A stretch of DNA of 18,443 nucleotides from JBBRLA01 sp038231615 (GTDB taxonomy: Bacteria > Myxococcota_A > Polyangia > Palsa-1104 > JAEUJZ01), in contig JBBRLA010000088.1 of NCBI GenBank assembly GCA_038231615.1, forward strand, positions 1 through 18,443. The letters are read 5' to 3'. The translations under genes were made by a program, and so were the position numbers. The notes beneath the pieces were generated by a model that had not been told where the DNA came from, did not search any database, and saw only the letters and a program-made list of their open reading frames with translations. Positions 8,525 to 17,140 of this stretch are shown one piece after another. Numbering within the stretch: position 1 is the first letter of the stretch; each line of letters begins with the position of its first letter.

Positions 8525-9982
8525 ATGAGCTTGGGGCTACGCAATTTATCGCTTCGCGGGCGGCTGGTGTTGATCTCGGTCAGCGTGTGCGTGCTGGGCC
8601 TGTCGGCGGTCTTCTTTTATATATCCCGAGGCATCGAGCGCATGTCGCGGGGCTGGCTGGAGCGGCGCGCGGTGGGCATCGCGCGGGTGGTGTCCCACGC
8701 GGTGGCCTCGGGCCTGGAATTCGATGACGCCCGCAGTGCCCGGGAGTTCCTGTCGGGGCTGGCCAAAGAGCCGGAGGCCCTGTACGCGGTGGTCCATCGG
8801 AGCAACGGGACGGTGCTGGCCACCTGGCGGTCAGATCGGATGCCCCAGGTGGAGATTGGCGCGGTGCCCGAGGTAGTCGTCCGGTGGAGCGAGGACCAGT
8901 TGCGGGTGGACGCGCCGGTCCTGGCCCGGGGCGGGGCGGCGGGTACGCTCAGCGTCGGCTTCTCGTCGGCGGAGCTGGTGGCGGAGAAGCAGAAGAACCA
9001 GGTGCTGGTGGGGTCGATCTGCGTGCTGGTGGCGCTGGCCATCGCGCTGACCATCTTTCTGACGGGCACGCTTTTGGTGCGGCCGATCCGCGAGATGACC
9101 GCGGTGGCCCTGCGCATCGCCAACGGGGATCTTTCGCAGGAGCAACTGGTGGTGAAGAGCCGGGACGAGGTGGGGCAGATGGCCAACGCCTTCAACCAGG
9201 TGATCGCCGGGCTGCGGGCCATGGTGCACCAGGTGGGCGACACCTCGGTGCAACTGGCCAACGCCGCCAGCGAACTGCATGCGGCGGCGCAGGCCCAGGA
9301 AGCGGCGGCGGGGAAGCAGTCGGCGGGGGTGGAGGAGGTCAGCCGGACGATGCAGTCCCTGCTGGAAAGCGCATCCCACATCGCCGAGTCGGCGCAGGGG
9401 GTGCTGGCCAACGCACAGCGGACCAAGGAGACGGCGGACCTGACCTCGGGGCGCATCGCCGAGCTTTCGGTGCACACCAATCGGATAGCGGAGCTTCTGG
9501 AAGTCATCCGGGACATCGCCGATCGCAGTGACCTTTTGGCCCTGAACGCCTCCCTGGAGGCGACCCGGGCGGGAGAGGCCGGGCGGGCGTTCTCGCTGGT
9601 GGCCGGGGAGATGCGGCGGCTGGCAGAACGTGTGACGGCTTCGGTGCAGGATGTAAAGTCGCTGGTGGCGGACGTGCGGGCCTCGGGGGCCTCGACGGTA
9701 CTGGCGACCGAGGAGGGACGCAAGCTGACGGAAGGGACCACCGAGTCTGCGCGGCAGATCACCGTGGTGACGCAGCAGCAGCGGACGGGGACCGAGCAGG
9801 TCTCCCTGAGCATGCTGCACATTTCGTCGCTGCTGACGCAATTCGTGACCGCCGCGCAGCAGACGCGCACCTCGGCGGGCACGCTGAAGACCCACGCCGA
9901 CCGCCTGTCCGAAGTGGTGGGCCGGTTCCGCCTGGTCCAGGGGGAAGCCGAGCCAAAAGATCGGCACCGGGGGGCGGCGTGA
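8525..9982 (+). CDS. Methyl-accepting chemotaxis protein with CHASE8-like sensor
   Basis: 485 residues, inner-membrane chemoreceptor. TM1 is about 13-33 and TM2 about 160-184, enclosing a periplasmic domain of about 125 residues. Its segment ASGLEFDDARSAREFLSGLA, then a predicted strand pair ending NGTVLATW, resembles the CHASE8 sensor of YfiN. HAMP follows at about 185-238 (VRPIREMT, DEVGQMANAFN). The helical signalling domain, about 240-470, has its tip at 325-357: IADRSDLLALNASLEATRAG, then EAGRAFSLVAGEMRRL. This 'DLLALNAxLEaTrAGEAGR' version of the hairpin is closer to Frz/ACF-type receptors than to Tsr/Tar. GGGA about 8 nt before the ATG is a weak ribosome binding site. The stop overlaps the cheA GTG start, and the direct YfiR neighbour suggests its periplasmic ligand. 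Confidence 0.9.
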   Translation: MSLGLRNLSLRGRLVLISVSVCVLGLSAVFFYISRGIERMSRGWLERRAVGIARVVSHAVASGLEFDDARSAREFLSGLAKEPEALYAVVHRSNGTVLATWRSDRMPQVEIGAVPEVVVRWSEDQLRVDAPVLARGGAAGTLSVGFSSAELVAEKQKNQVLVGSICVLVALAIALTIFLTGTLLVRPIREMTAVALRIANGDLSQEQLVVKSRDEVGQMANAFNQVIAGLRAMVHQVGDTSVQLANAASELHAAAQAQEAAAGKQSAGVEEVSRTMQSLLESASHIAESAQGVLANAQRTKETADLTSGRIAELSVHTNRIAELLEVIRDIADRSDLLALNASLEATRAGEAGRAFSLVAGEMRRLAERVTASVQDVKSLVADVRASGASTVLATEEGRKLTEGTTESARQITVVTQQQRTGTEQVSLSMLHISSLLTQFVTAAQQTRTSAGTLKTHADRLSEVVGRFRLVQGEAEPKDRHRGAA

Positions 9983-12039
9983 ACCGGCGGGAGGCACTGA
10001 TTGGCCGCTTTCGCGCGGCGGCCCTTTCCCGGTTGCGCCGGGTCTCGGTGTCGCTGATCGAGATGGAGGAGGGCCGGGGCACACAGGAGCAGATGCAGGA
10101 GGTTGCGCGGGAGCTGCATACGATCAAGGGCGAGTCGCGCATGCTGGGCTTCGGCGACATCAGCGACGCGATACACCGAGCGGAGGAGCGGCTGGCGGAT
10201 CGGCCCGGGGGGCTGCCGGCCATAGAGGCTTGCGTGCTGGTGGCGGCGGAGCTGGAAGTGGTGGCGCGGGGTCTGCGGGGGGAGTTCGCCGATGAGATGG
10301 AGCAGCGGGCCGCCCTTCTGGGGGGGGCAGCAGAGGAAAAGGAGGCGGCAGCGGGATTGGGGTGCGTCAAATCGCCGCCCCCGGTGGCTTCGACGGGGGA
10401 GGCCGGCGAGGCTGAAGCCGGCGAGCGGCGCGAAAATCGAGGGGGCGCGGTGGCCAGCGACCGCTGGGTGCAGATCAACGCGGCCCGGGTGGACGATCTG
10501 TGCGAGCGGGTCTCGGCGTTCTCGGCGGAGTTGCGTTCGATGGGCAATCGCTTGCGCAGCACGCCGGGCCGGTCGTGGTCGTCGTCGCTGTCGGATGCCC
10601 GCTCGCAGCGGACCTGCTTCGAGGAATACGAGCGTTGCCTGTCCCTTTTGGAGGACATCAGCAGCGCCGCCTGGTCCCTGCGCCTGGTCCCGGTTGCGCC
10701 CATGTTGACCGAGCTTTTGAAACATGCCCGCGAGCTGGCGCACGAGCAGAACAAGCGGGTGCGGGTGGTGGTCCGGGGCGGCGACGTGGAGATCGAGCGG
10801 AGCATCCTCGACAGCTTGTGGGAACCGCTCCTGCATCTGGTGCGCAACGCGGTGGACCACGGGCTGGAAGAGCCCCAGGCCCGGGAGGACAAGGGCCCCG
10901 AGGGGATGTTGACGCTGGCCGCCGAGGCGATCGGGCACAACATCGCCATCACCATCGCCGATGATGGCCGCGGGGTGCAGCCGGAGCGGGTGCTGGCGGT
11001 GGCGGTGCGGCGGGGGCTGGTCTCGCCGCAGGCCGCCTTGTCGCTTTCGGAACGGGAGGTGGTGGATCTGCTTTTCACCCACGGGTTCTCGACCTGCGAC
11101 GAGGCCGGCGACCTGTCGGGGCGGGGCGTGGGGCTGGACGCGGTGCGCGACACCATCGAGGGCCTGGGCGGCGCGGTGGCGCTGTCCAGCCAGCCTGGCA
11201 AGGGGACCCGGTTTTCGCTGACCGTGCCGGCGACCATCACCCGGGAGCGGGCCATCGTGGTGGACTGCGAGGGGCTGATCTACGGCATCCCGTCGCGTCA
11301 GGTGCTGGAGGTATCGCTTTTGGCGGATGCGCGGGTCGAGTTGGTGGTGGGCGGGAGGATCATGCGCTATCGGGAGGAGGCGGTGCCGCTGCGCTCGTTG
11401 CAGGGGGCGATCACCGGCACGGCGGCGGGTCGGGAGCCGTGGGTGCTGATGGTAGAGCTAGGTGCCCGACGCTTCGCCTTCGCGGTGCCGTCGCTCCTGG
11501 GGGAGCACGATCTTTTGCGCCAGCCGGCCGACGCGCTGCTTTTGCGCATGGGGCACATCGGCGGCAGCGCGATGCTGGATGACGGGCGGCTGGTGCTGAT
11601 CCTGGCGGCGGCGGGACTCTTGCGCAAGACCGAAGGGCGCACCGCCTGGTCCCGGCCGGCGGTGGTGAAACGGCAGCGGGTGCTGGTGGTGGATGACTCG
11701 CCGATCATCCGCGACATCGTCAGCCAGCTTCTGACCCGCGCGGGGCTGGAGGTGCAGTCGGCGCCAGAGGGGCGATCGGCGCTGGCGATTTTGCATGAGC
11801 GGACGCCGGACGTGGTGTTGCTCGACGTGGACATGCCGGGAATGAACGGGTTCGAGCTTCTGGAGTGCATCCGCGGCGAGGGACGGGACCTGCCGGTGAT
11901 CATGTTCACGACGCGGTTCTCGCCCGATGACCAGACCCGGGCGGCCAGCCTGGGGGCCGATGCCTACCTGGTGAAGTCACAGTTTCAGGAGGCGACCCTG
12001 GTAGAGACGGTGCGGCGCTTCGCCCGCCAGGCGGCCTGA
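9979..12039 (+). CDS. cheA: Hybrid chemosensory kinase CheA-REC (FrzE-like)
   Basis: 686 residues, GTG start overlapping the MCP stop (GTGA). Domains: P1/Hpt about 1-105 with the phosphorylatable His47 in ELHTIKGESRML; a low-complexity Ala/Glu/Gly linker about 106-150 in place of the CheY-binding P2 domain; P3 dimerisation about 152-250; P4 ATPase about 255-418 with N-box RNAVDHG (N290, H294), G1 DDGRG (328-332) and G2 GRGVGL (381-386); P5 CheW-like about 419-550; C-terminal receiver about 567-686 with acidic D572/D573 and phospho-acceptor D616 in LLDVDMPGMNG. All key catalytic residues are present. CheA-CheY fusions of this layout occur in Frz, Wsp and other alternative chemosensory systems; the fused receiver often acts as a phosphate sink or internal regulator (family knowledge). 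Confidence 0.95.
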   Translation: MNRREALIGRFRAAALSRLRRVSVSLIEMEEGRGTQEQMQEVARELHTIKGESRMLGFGDISDAIHRAEERLADRPGGLPAIEACVLVAAELEVVARGLRGEFADEMEQRAALLGGAAEEKEAAAGLGCVKSPPPVASTGEAGEAEAGERRENRGGAVASDRWVQINAARVDDLCERVSAFSAELRSMGNRLRSTPGRSWSSSLSDARSQRTCFEEYERCLSLLEDISSAAWSLRLVPVAPMLTELLKHARELAHEQNKRVRVVVRGGDVEIERSILDSLWEPLLHLVRNAVDHGLEEPQAREDKGPEGMLTLAAEAIGHNIAITIADDGRGVQPERVLAVAVRRGLVSPQAALSLSEREVVDLLFTHGFSTCDEAGDLSGRGVGLDAVRDTIEGLGGAVALSSQPGKGTRFSLTVPATITRERAIVVDCEGLIYGIPSRQVLEVSLLADARVELVVGGRIMRYREEAVPLRSLQGAITGTAAGREPWVLMVELGARRFAFAVPSLLGEHDLLRQPADALLLRMGHIGGSAMLDDGRLVLILAAAGLLRKTEGRTAWSRPAVVKRQRVLVVDDSPIIRDIVSQLLTRAGLEVQSAPEGRSALAILHERTPDVVLLDVDMPGMNGFELLECIRGEGRDLPVIMFTTRFSPDDQTRAASLGADAYLVKSQFQEATLVETVRRFARQAA

Positions 12040-12041
12040 CG

Positions 12042-13394
12042 GTGAAGGAGGCAATCTCATGGCTCTTGCGGGACGTGGCCCGGTGGACCGGGATCGACCT
12101 GTCGCGGGACGCCCGGGATGGGGCGCTTATGCGCTTCATCGATCGGCGGGTGAGGGTGCTGGGTTTGCCATCCGCGCGGGCGTACGTCGTCGAGCGCCTG
12201 TCGCGGCCGGGGGACCCCGAGGTGCGGCTGCTGCTTTCCGACATCACCGTCAACCACACGTGGTTTTATCGCGACCCGGCGCAGATGGAGCAGATCGCCG
12301 CGGTGCTCTCCAAGCCGAGCGGCACGGGGAAGCCGGCCATGCGGATCTGGGTCCCGGGGTGCGCCACCGGGGAAGATGCGTACACCGTGGCCATGTTGGG
12401 CATCGCAGCGGGATGCCCGGTGGCGGTGCTGGGCACGGACCTCAGCGAGCGGGCCATCGCCCACGCCCTTTTGGGTCGCTACCATGAGGACGATGCCCGG
12501 GAGGTGCCGGCGGGGCTGCGGGAGCATCTGGTGGGGGTGGATGTTTCGGCGGGGCCGGTGCCGGCGGGGCGATGCGTGGAGGTGACGCCGGCGCTTCGCC
12601 GCGACGTGCGTTTCCAGCAACACAACCTGCTGGATGCGCCGCCTCCGGGGCCGGGGTTCCATCTGATCCTGTGCCGCAACGTGCTGATCTATTTTGGCCA
12701 GGACCAGGTGCAGGCGACGGTCGAGCGCCTGGGGCGGGCGCTTTTGCCTGGGGGGTGGCTCTTTCTGGGGGCCGGCGAGGTCCTTCGGGCGGTGCCGCGG
12801 CAGATGGAATGGGTCGCCCTTTTGGGGCGCTACGCCCTGCGTCGCCTGGGGGAGGCGCCGCCTCCCGCGGCCGCGCCGGCCGACGCAAAGCCCGCCGTGC
12901 CACTGGTTTGCCCGACGTCCGCCCCCGCGCCGTTCTTTGATAGCGCGCCGTGCATCGACGATCTGCTGGCCGCGGCCCATGAACACTTCGGCGCCGGAGC
13001 CTACGCCGCCGCCCTGGTGGGGTATGGCGAGGTCCTCACCTTTTACCCGGCCCGCGTCGAGGCCTTGCTCTTCAGCGGCATCGCCCACCACCTGCTCGGC
13101 AACCCATCCTCCGCCGAACCTTTGCTGAAGGGGGCGCTGGCCGTGGACCCGGACCTGTGGCCCGCGGCCTTCTATCTGGCCCGCATTTACGATCAGATCG
13201 GCAAGTCGGCGGCGGCGCAGCGGGCCTACCAGCGGGTGGTCGAGTGCGGCCATCGCGCGCTCTCGCTGGGCGGCCCCGGCACCATCGCCTCTGACCTGGA
13301 GGCATGGCGGCGGGACATCGTGGCGGCGGCGCAGCAGCGTCTGCACGGCGGGGGCGGCCGATTCAGCCCAACCACATACGGAGAAATCACATGA
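12042..13394 (+). CDS. cheR: CheR-type MCP methyltransferase with TPR domain
   Basis: 450 residues. GTG start, 2 nt after cheA, no strong ribosome binding site, so translational coupling is likely. N-terminal CheR domain: TWFYRDP (73-79) matches the family TxFFR motif, WVPGCATGEDAY (103-114) is the S-adenosylmethionine-binding motif I, GTDLSERAI (131-139) the acidic strand, and NVLIYF (213-218) the conserved CheR core strand. A Pro/Ala linker (about 270-300) leads to TPR repeats at about 305-410. CheR-TPR proteins are FrzF and WspC in known systems, where the TPRs take part in protein contacts. It would methylate glutamates of the upstream MCP. No CheB demethylase is in the window. Synonymous base preference changes from G-ending to C-ending right at the linker. 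Confidence 0.93.
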   Translation: MKEAISWLLRDVARWTGIDLSRDARDGALMRFIDRRVRVLGLPSARAYVVERLSRPGDPEVRLLLSDITVNHTWFYRDPAQMEQIAAVLSKPSGTGKPAMRIWVPGCATGEDAYTVAMLGIAAGCPVAVLGTDLSERAIAHALLGRYHEDDAREVPAGLREHLVGVDVSAGPVPAGRCVEVTPALRRDVRFQQHNLLDAPPPGPGFHLILCRNVLIYFGQDQVQATVERLGRALLPGGWLFLGAGEVLRAVPRQMEWVALLGRYALRRLGEAPPPAAAPADAKPAVPLVCPTSAPAPFFDSAPCIDDLLAAAHEHFGAGAYAAALVGYGEVLTFYPARVEALLFSGIAHHLLGNPSSAEPLLKGALAVDPDLWPAAFYLARIYDQIGKSAAAQRAYQRVVECGHRALSLGGPGTIASDLEAWRRDIVAAAQQRLHGGGGRFSPTTYGEIT

Positions 13395-13765
13395 GCGAGC
13401 TCAAGCCCAAGATCCTGGTTGTCGATGACAGTGATATCGTCCGCGAGATGCTTACCCTGACGCTGGAAGAGCACGGCTACCAGGTCACCAGTATGGGGAG
13501 CCCCCTGGGGTTTAGCAATATGTTGCGCAAGCTGCAACCCGATCTGGTGCTGATGGACGTCTCCATGCCGGCCCTGCAGGGAGACAAGCTGGTCGAGCTG
13601 GCCCTGCGCAACAAGCCCTCCGGCTGCACCATTTTGCTTCACTCCGATCGCCCCGAAATCGAGCTGGCGGGTTTGGCGCAACAGTGCGGCGCCCGGGGCT
13701 ACATCCGCAAGACCGGCAACGTAGCGGAGCTTCTGCGCTGCGTGGAAAAGTACCTTCAGCTGTGA
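13391..13765 (+). CDS. Single-domain response regulator (CheY-like)
   Basis: 124 residues, start overlapping the cheR stop (ATGA). A complete receiver: acidic pair D12/D13 (ILVVDDSD), phospho-acceptor D56 (LVLMDVSMP), switch Ser85 (ILLHSD), aromatic Y104 and the invariant K107 (GYIRKTGN). No output domain, so it acts by protein contact or as a phosphate shuttle/sink for the CheA-REC kinase. It is the last gene of the operon. Its final 10 bp overlap the 3' end of the opposite-strand helicase gene. The role is inferred from context: it could be the diffusible output of the array, as FrzZ or CheY is elsewhere. Confidence 0.9.
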   Translation: MSELKPKILVVDDSDIVREMLTLTLEEHGYQVTSMGSPLGFSNMLRKLQPDLVLMDVSMPALQGDKLVELALRNKPSGCTILLHSDRPEIELAGLAQQCGARGYIRKTGNVAELLRCVEKYLQL

Positions 13766-15819
13766 CGCGCCGCCGCCCGCCCGCGTCGGCCCCCGGGGCC
13801 CCCGGGCCTCCCGTGTTCGGGGGCCCGCGGCTCCGGCTTTTTTGCCGGCTGGTCTCCGCTCAACTTCGGGTGGGACCGCGGCCCCGTGCCGGCCACCATG
13901 CAAGCCCGGGGGATCTCCAGCAAAAACCGGCTGGCCGGGTTCATCTGCATCTGCCCATAAAGCATCCGCATCTCGGCCCGGGTCAGGATCAGCCGCTCCC
14001 GGGTCCGGGTGATGGCGACGTAGGCCAGCCGCCGCTCCTCGTCCAGCCGATCGGCTTGCGTCTCGCCCCCTCGCGAGGGCCAGCGCAGCGATGGAAAGAG
14101 CCCATCTTCCATGCCGGTGACGAAGACCACCGGGAACTCCAGGCCTTTGGCCGCGTGGATCGTCATCAGCGCCACGCCCCGCGGGTTCACATCCGTCGTC
14201 GATTCCAGCGACACCATCTCCAGGTAGGATTGCAAGGTCAGCGGCTCGCCCAACGCCTCGCCCCGCGCCGCCTGCTCGCGGATCGACCCGAGAAGTTCGA
14301 GCACGTTTTGCTCGCGGCTTTCGGCTTCCGGTGTCGCCTCCGCCCGCAGCCGTTCCAGGTAGCCCGTCTTGTGGACCACCGCCTCCGCCAGAAGCGGCAG
14401 CGGCAGCTCCAGCGCCAGCCGCCGCAGATCCTGCAAGAGCAAAAGGAACGCCGCCAGCCGTTTTTTCGGCCCGGCCCCCACCTCCCCGTCGCTCTGCACG
14501 ACGATCATCAGGCTCTGGAAAAGACTGATCCCGGCCAGCTTTGACCGCGCCTCCAGCTTGGCCATCGTGCCATCCCCGATGCCCCGGGGCGGCACGTTGA
14601 TCACCCGCGAGAACGACATCTCTTCAGCCGGGTTATTGCACAGACGCAGGTACGAGAGCACATCCTTCACCTCCGCCCGATCGTAGAAGCGCATCCCCCC
14701 GACCACCGTGTAGGGCAGCTTGACCTCCCGCAGCGCCTCCTCGATCACCCGGGACTGCGCATTGGTCCGGTACAGCACCCCGAAGTCCCGCGCCTCGCGC
14801 CCCTCGGTCTTCATCAGGTGCTCGATGGAGGCCACCACGAAATGGGCCTCCCGGCGCTCAGTTTGCGCCAAATGCAGGACCAGCGGGCAGCCGCCCTGCC
14901 GCTCGGTGAACAGACGCTTGCCCCGGCGCCGCTGGTTCTTTTCGATGATCGCGTTGGCGGCGTCCAGCACCAGTTGCGGCGAGCGATAGTTTTGCTCCAG
15001 CTTGACGGCCTTGGCATCCGGCCAGTTTTTTTCGAACTCCAGCAAGTTGCGCGCGTCCGCCCCGCGCCACCCGTAGATCGCCTGGTCGTCATCCCCCACC
15101 ACCGTGAGCTGCCGGTGCGTCCCGGCCAGCCGCACCAGCAACTGATACTGCACCTGGTTCACGTCCTGGAACTCGTCCACCAGCACATGCTCGAAGCGCC
15201 GCGACAGGCGATCGGCGATCTCCTGATCTTTTTTGCACAGCAACAACGGCATGAGCAAAAGATCGCCGAAATCCACCGCCTGAAGCTCCCCCAGGCGCCG
15301 CTGGTAGATGCCGTACAACCCCTTGACCAGCCGCCCGAATGCATCGCTTGGCGAAAACGTCTCCGGCGTCTCCCCGCGGTTTTTGGCCTGATCGATCGCG
15401 CTCAGCACCGACCGCGGTGTCGCGTCGTACTCGCTCAACCCCTGGTCTTTCAGGATCTTCTTGCACAGCGACATCTGGTCGCCATCGTCGAAGATCAGAA
15501 AATTCTTCGACAGCCCCGCCCGCTCCGCGTACATCCGCAAGATCCGCGCGCAGGTCGCATGGAACGTCCCGATCCATGCCCCGCGGTACACATCCCCCAA
15601 AAGCTTGCCCGTCCGCTCGCGCATCTCCCCAGCCGCCTTGTTGGTGAAGGTGACCGCCAGCACCCGCGACGGGTCCGCGCCCCGATGGATCAGCTCCGCC
15701 ATGCGGTGGGTGATGACCCGGGTCTTGCCCGATCCCGCGCCCGCCAGCACCAAGAGCGGCCCCCCCTCGTGAAGCACCGCCTCGCGCTGCGCCGGGTTCA
15801 ATTCATCATGGAGTCGCAT
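13756..15819 (-). CDS. UvrD/PcrA/Rep-family DNA helicase (SF1A)
   Basis: 687 residues from the ATG at 15819 (MRLHDELNPAQREAV, the usual PcrA-type opening). Three further in-frame ATGs up to 15843 exist and no Shine-Dalgarno decides between them. 3'-5' ATP-dependent helicase for repair and replication-fork maintenance. Motifs: Walker A AGAGSGKT (26-33), Ia TFTNKAAGEM, Walker B VDEFQDVN (D215, E216), III VGDDDQAIYGWRGA, IV EQNYRS, V TIHAAKGLEFPVVFV with EDGLFPS, and VI EERRLAYVAITRTRERL. All are intact. The C-terminal tail is short, Pro/Gly/Arg-rich and encoded by GC palindromes; the total length lies between Rep and UvrD/PcrA, so no exact symbol is given. Divergent from the dehydrogenase gene, convergent with the REC gene. 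Confidence 0.94.
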   Translation of the reverse strand: MRLHDELNPAQREAVLHEGGPLLVLAGAGSGKTRVITHRMAELIHRGADPSRVLAVTFTNKAAGEMRERTGKLLGDVYRGAWIGTFHATCARILRMYAERAGLSKNFLIFDDGDQMSLCKKILKDQGLSEYDATPRSVLSAIDQAKNRGETPETFSPSDAFGRLVKGLYGIYQRRLGELQAVDFGDLLLMPLLLCKKDQEIADRLSRRFEHVLVDEFQDVNQVQYQLLVRLAGTHRQLTVVGDDDQAIYGWRGADARNLLEFEKNWPDAKAVKLEQNYRSPQLVLDAANAIIEKNQRRRGKRLFTERQGGCPLVLHLAQTERREAHFVVASIEHLMKTEGREARDFGVLYRTNAQSRVIEEALREVKLPYTVVGGMRFYDRAEVKDVLSYLRLCNNPAEEMSFSRVINVPPRGIGDGTMAKLEARSKLAGISLFQSLMIVVQSDGEVGAGPKKRLAAFLLLLQDLRRLALELPLPLLAEAVVHKTGYLERLRAEATPEAESREQNVLELLGSIREQAARGEALGEPLTLQSYLEMVSLESTTDVNPRGVALMTIHAAKGLEFPVVFVTGMEDGLFPSLRWPSRGGETQADRLDEERRLAYVAITRTRERLILTRAEMRMLYGQMQMNPASRFLLEIPRACMVAGTGPRSHPKLSGDQPAKKPEPRAPEHGRPGGPGGRRGRAAARHS
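13796..13848. terminator. GC-rich stem at the convergent cheY-like/helicase junction
   Basis: GGGCCCCCG (13796-13804) pairs perfectly with CGGGGGCCC (13818-13826), a 9-bp all-GC stem. CCGGC-TTTTTT-GCCGG (13833-13848) follows. On the plus strand six T residues lie about 12 nt after the large stem, which is too far for a textbook terminator. It lies inside the C-terminal coding region of the helicase and may end the chemosensory transcript. Confidence 0.3.
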
Positions 15820-15940
15820 GGGCATCCGCATCGGCAAAGGCATGCAAGGTTATTGCGCACCGATCGCCCCCCCGCAAGGGCGAAAGCGTTATGATCCCCC
15901 GGCGTCCCAGGCCAAAAACCCGCGCAACCTGGAGATTCCC
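15820..15940. promoter_or_regulatory. Divergent control region, helicase and dehydrogenase genes
   Basis: About 120 bp carry the start regions of both genes. Plus strand: TATGAT (15890-15895) is a reasonable -10 about 46 nt before the dehydrogenase ATG, but no -35 is recognisable at normal spacing. Minus strand: TTGGCC (15915-15910) and CATAAC (15893-15888), 16 bp apart, form a weak sigma70-like pair for the helicase. A stem CGCCC/GGGCG lies around 15864-15882. The two candidate -10 elements overlap on opposite strands. Confidence 0.3.
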
Positions 15941-17137
15941 ATGGACTTCGCCATCCCCGAAAGAATGCAGGCCATCCTCGGCACCATCGACGAATTCATG
16001 CGCACCGAGGTCTACCCCCGGGAGCGCTCCCTTGCCGAGCGCGGCTTTTTCGCCGTCGAGCCCGAACTCAAGCTCCTGCGCGGCAAGGTCAAGCACCTGC
16101 ACCTGTGGGCCCCGCAGGCCCCCAAGGAGATCGGCGGCATGGGCCTGTCCCTCGTCGAGCACGGCCTGGTCAGCGAGGCGTTGGGCAAAAGTCCCATGGG
16201 CCACTACCTCTTTGGCTGCCAGGCCCCCGACGCCGGCAACATCGAGATCCTGCACAAGTTCGGCACCGACGATCAGAAGGCGCGCTACCTTCAGCCCCTT
16301 GTGGCCGGCGACATCCGATCCTGCTTCTCCATGACCGAGCCCGAGAGCCCGGGCAGCAACCCCACCCAGCTTCAGTGCACCGCCAAAAAAGACGGCGCCG
16401 ACTACGTCATCAACGGCCGCAAATGGTTCACCTCCTCCGCCGACGGCGCCGCCTTCGCCATCGTCATGGCCGTCACCCACCCCGAGGCGCCCCCCCACCT
16501 GCGCGCCAGCCAGATCATCGTCCCCACCAGCACCCCCGGCTTCATCCACGTCCGCAACATCCCCGTCATGGGCCACACCGGCGAGGGCTACACCAGCCAC
16601 TCCGAGATCGTCTATCAGGAGTGCCGCGTCCCGCAGAAAAATCTCCTGGGCGCCGAGGGCACCGGCTTCCTCATCGCCCAGGAGCGCCTGGGCCCCGGGC
16701 GCATCCACCACTGCATGCGCTGGATCGGCATCTGCGAGCGCGCCTTCGATCTCATGTGCCGCCGCGCCGTCTCCCGCAAGATCGACGGCGACAAACCCCT
16801 GGCTTCCAAGCAGCTTATTCAATCCTACATCTCCGAGAGCCGCGCCCGCATCAACGCCGCTCGTCTTTTGGTCTTGCACACCGCCTGGAAGATCGACCAC
16901 CACGGCTTCCACGATGCCCAGGAGGACGTGTCGCTGATCAAATTCTTCGTCGCCGATGTCCTTATGTCCGTGGTCGACCGCGCCATCCAGGTCCACGGCG
17001 CCCTGGGCATCACCGACGACACCATCCTGGCCTACTTCTACACCCAGGAGCGCGGCGCTCGGATCTACGACGGCCCCGACGAAGTCCACAAGATCGCCGC
17101 CGCCAAGCGCATCCTGCGCCGCTATCAGGAGGGGTAG
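15941..17137 (+). CDS. Acyl-CoA dehydrogenase, ACAD10/11-like
   Basis: 398 residues. The ATG at 15941 has GGAG 6 nt upstream; an in-frame extension to 15818 would overlap the divergent helicase start. FAD flavoprotein fold: helical N-domain, FSMTEPESPGSN (129-140) as the FAD/substrate signature, INGRKWFTSSA (157-167), C-terminal helical domain with VHGALGITDDTIL, and ARIYDGPDEVHKIAAAKRIL (373-392). In the last motif Asp377 sits where medium-chain dehydrogenases have the catalytic Glu. The YDGPDEVH form is typical of the ACAD10/11 branch. These enzymes act with an APH-fold kinase on 4-hydroxyacyl-CoAs (animal ACAD10/11; LvaC with LvaA in Pseudomonas), and just such a kinase gene starts 3 nt downstream. 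A general beta-oxidation role remains possible. Confidence 0.92.
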   Translation: MDFAIPERMQAILGTIDEFMRTEVYPRERSLAERGFFAVEPELKLLRGKVKHLHLWAPQAPKEIGGMGLSLVEHGLVSEALGKSPMGHYLFGCQAPDAGNIEILHKFGTDDQKARYLQPLVAGDIRSCFSMTEPESPGSNPTQLQCTAKKDGADYVINGRKWFTSSADGAAFAIVMAVTHPEAPPHLRASQIIVPTSTPGFIHVRNIPVMGHTGEGYTSHSEIVYQECRVPQKNLLGAEGTGFLIAQERLGPGRIHHCMRWIGICERAFDLMCRRAVSRKIDGDKPLASKQLIQSYISESRARINAARLLVLHTAWKIDHHGFHDAQEDVSLIKFFVADVLMSVVDRAIQVHGALGITDDTILAYFYTQERGARIYDGPDEVHKIAAAKRILRRYQEG

Positions 17138-17140
17138 CCC

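Noticed and set aside
8617..11082. Long minus-strand open frames opposite the MCP and cheA genes
   Set aside because: Antisense to genes with intact family motifs; the translations are Arg/Ser/Pro-rich without recognisable domains.
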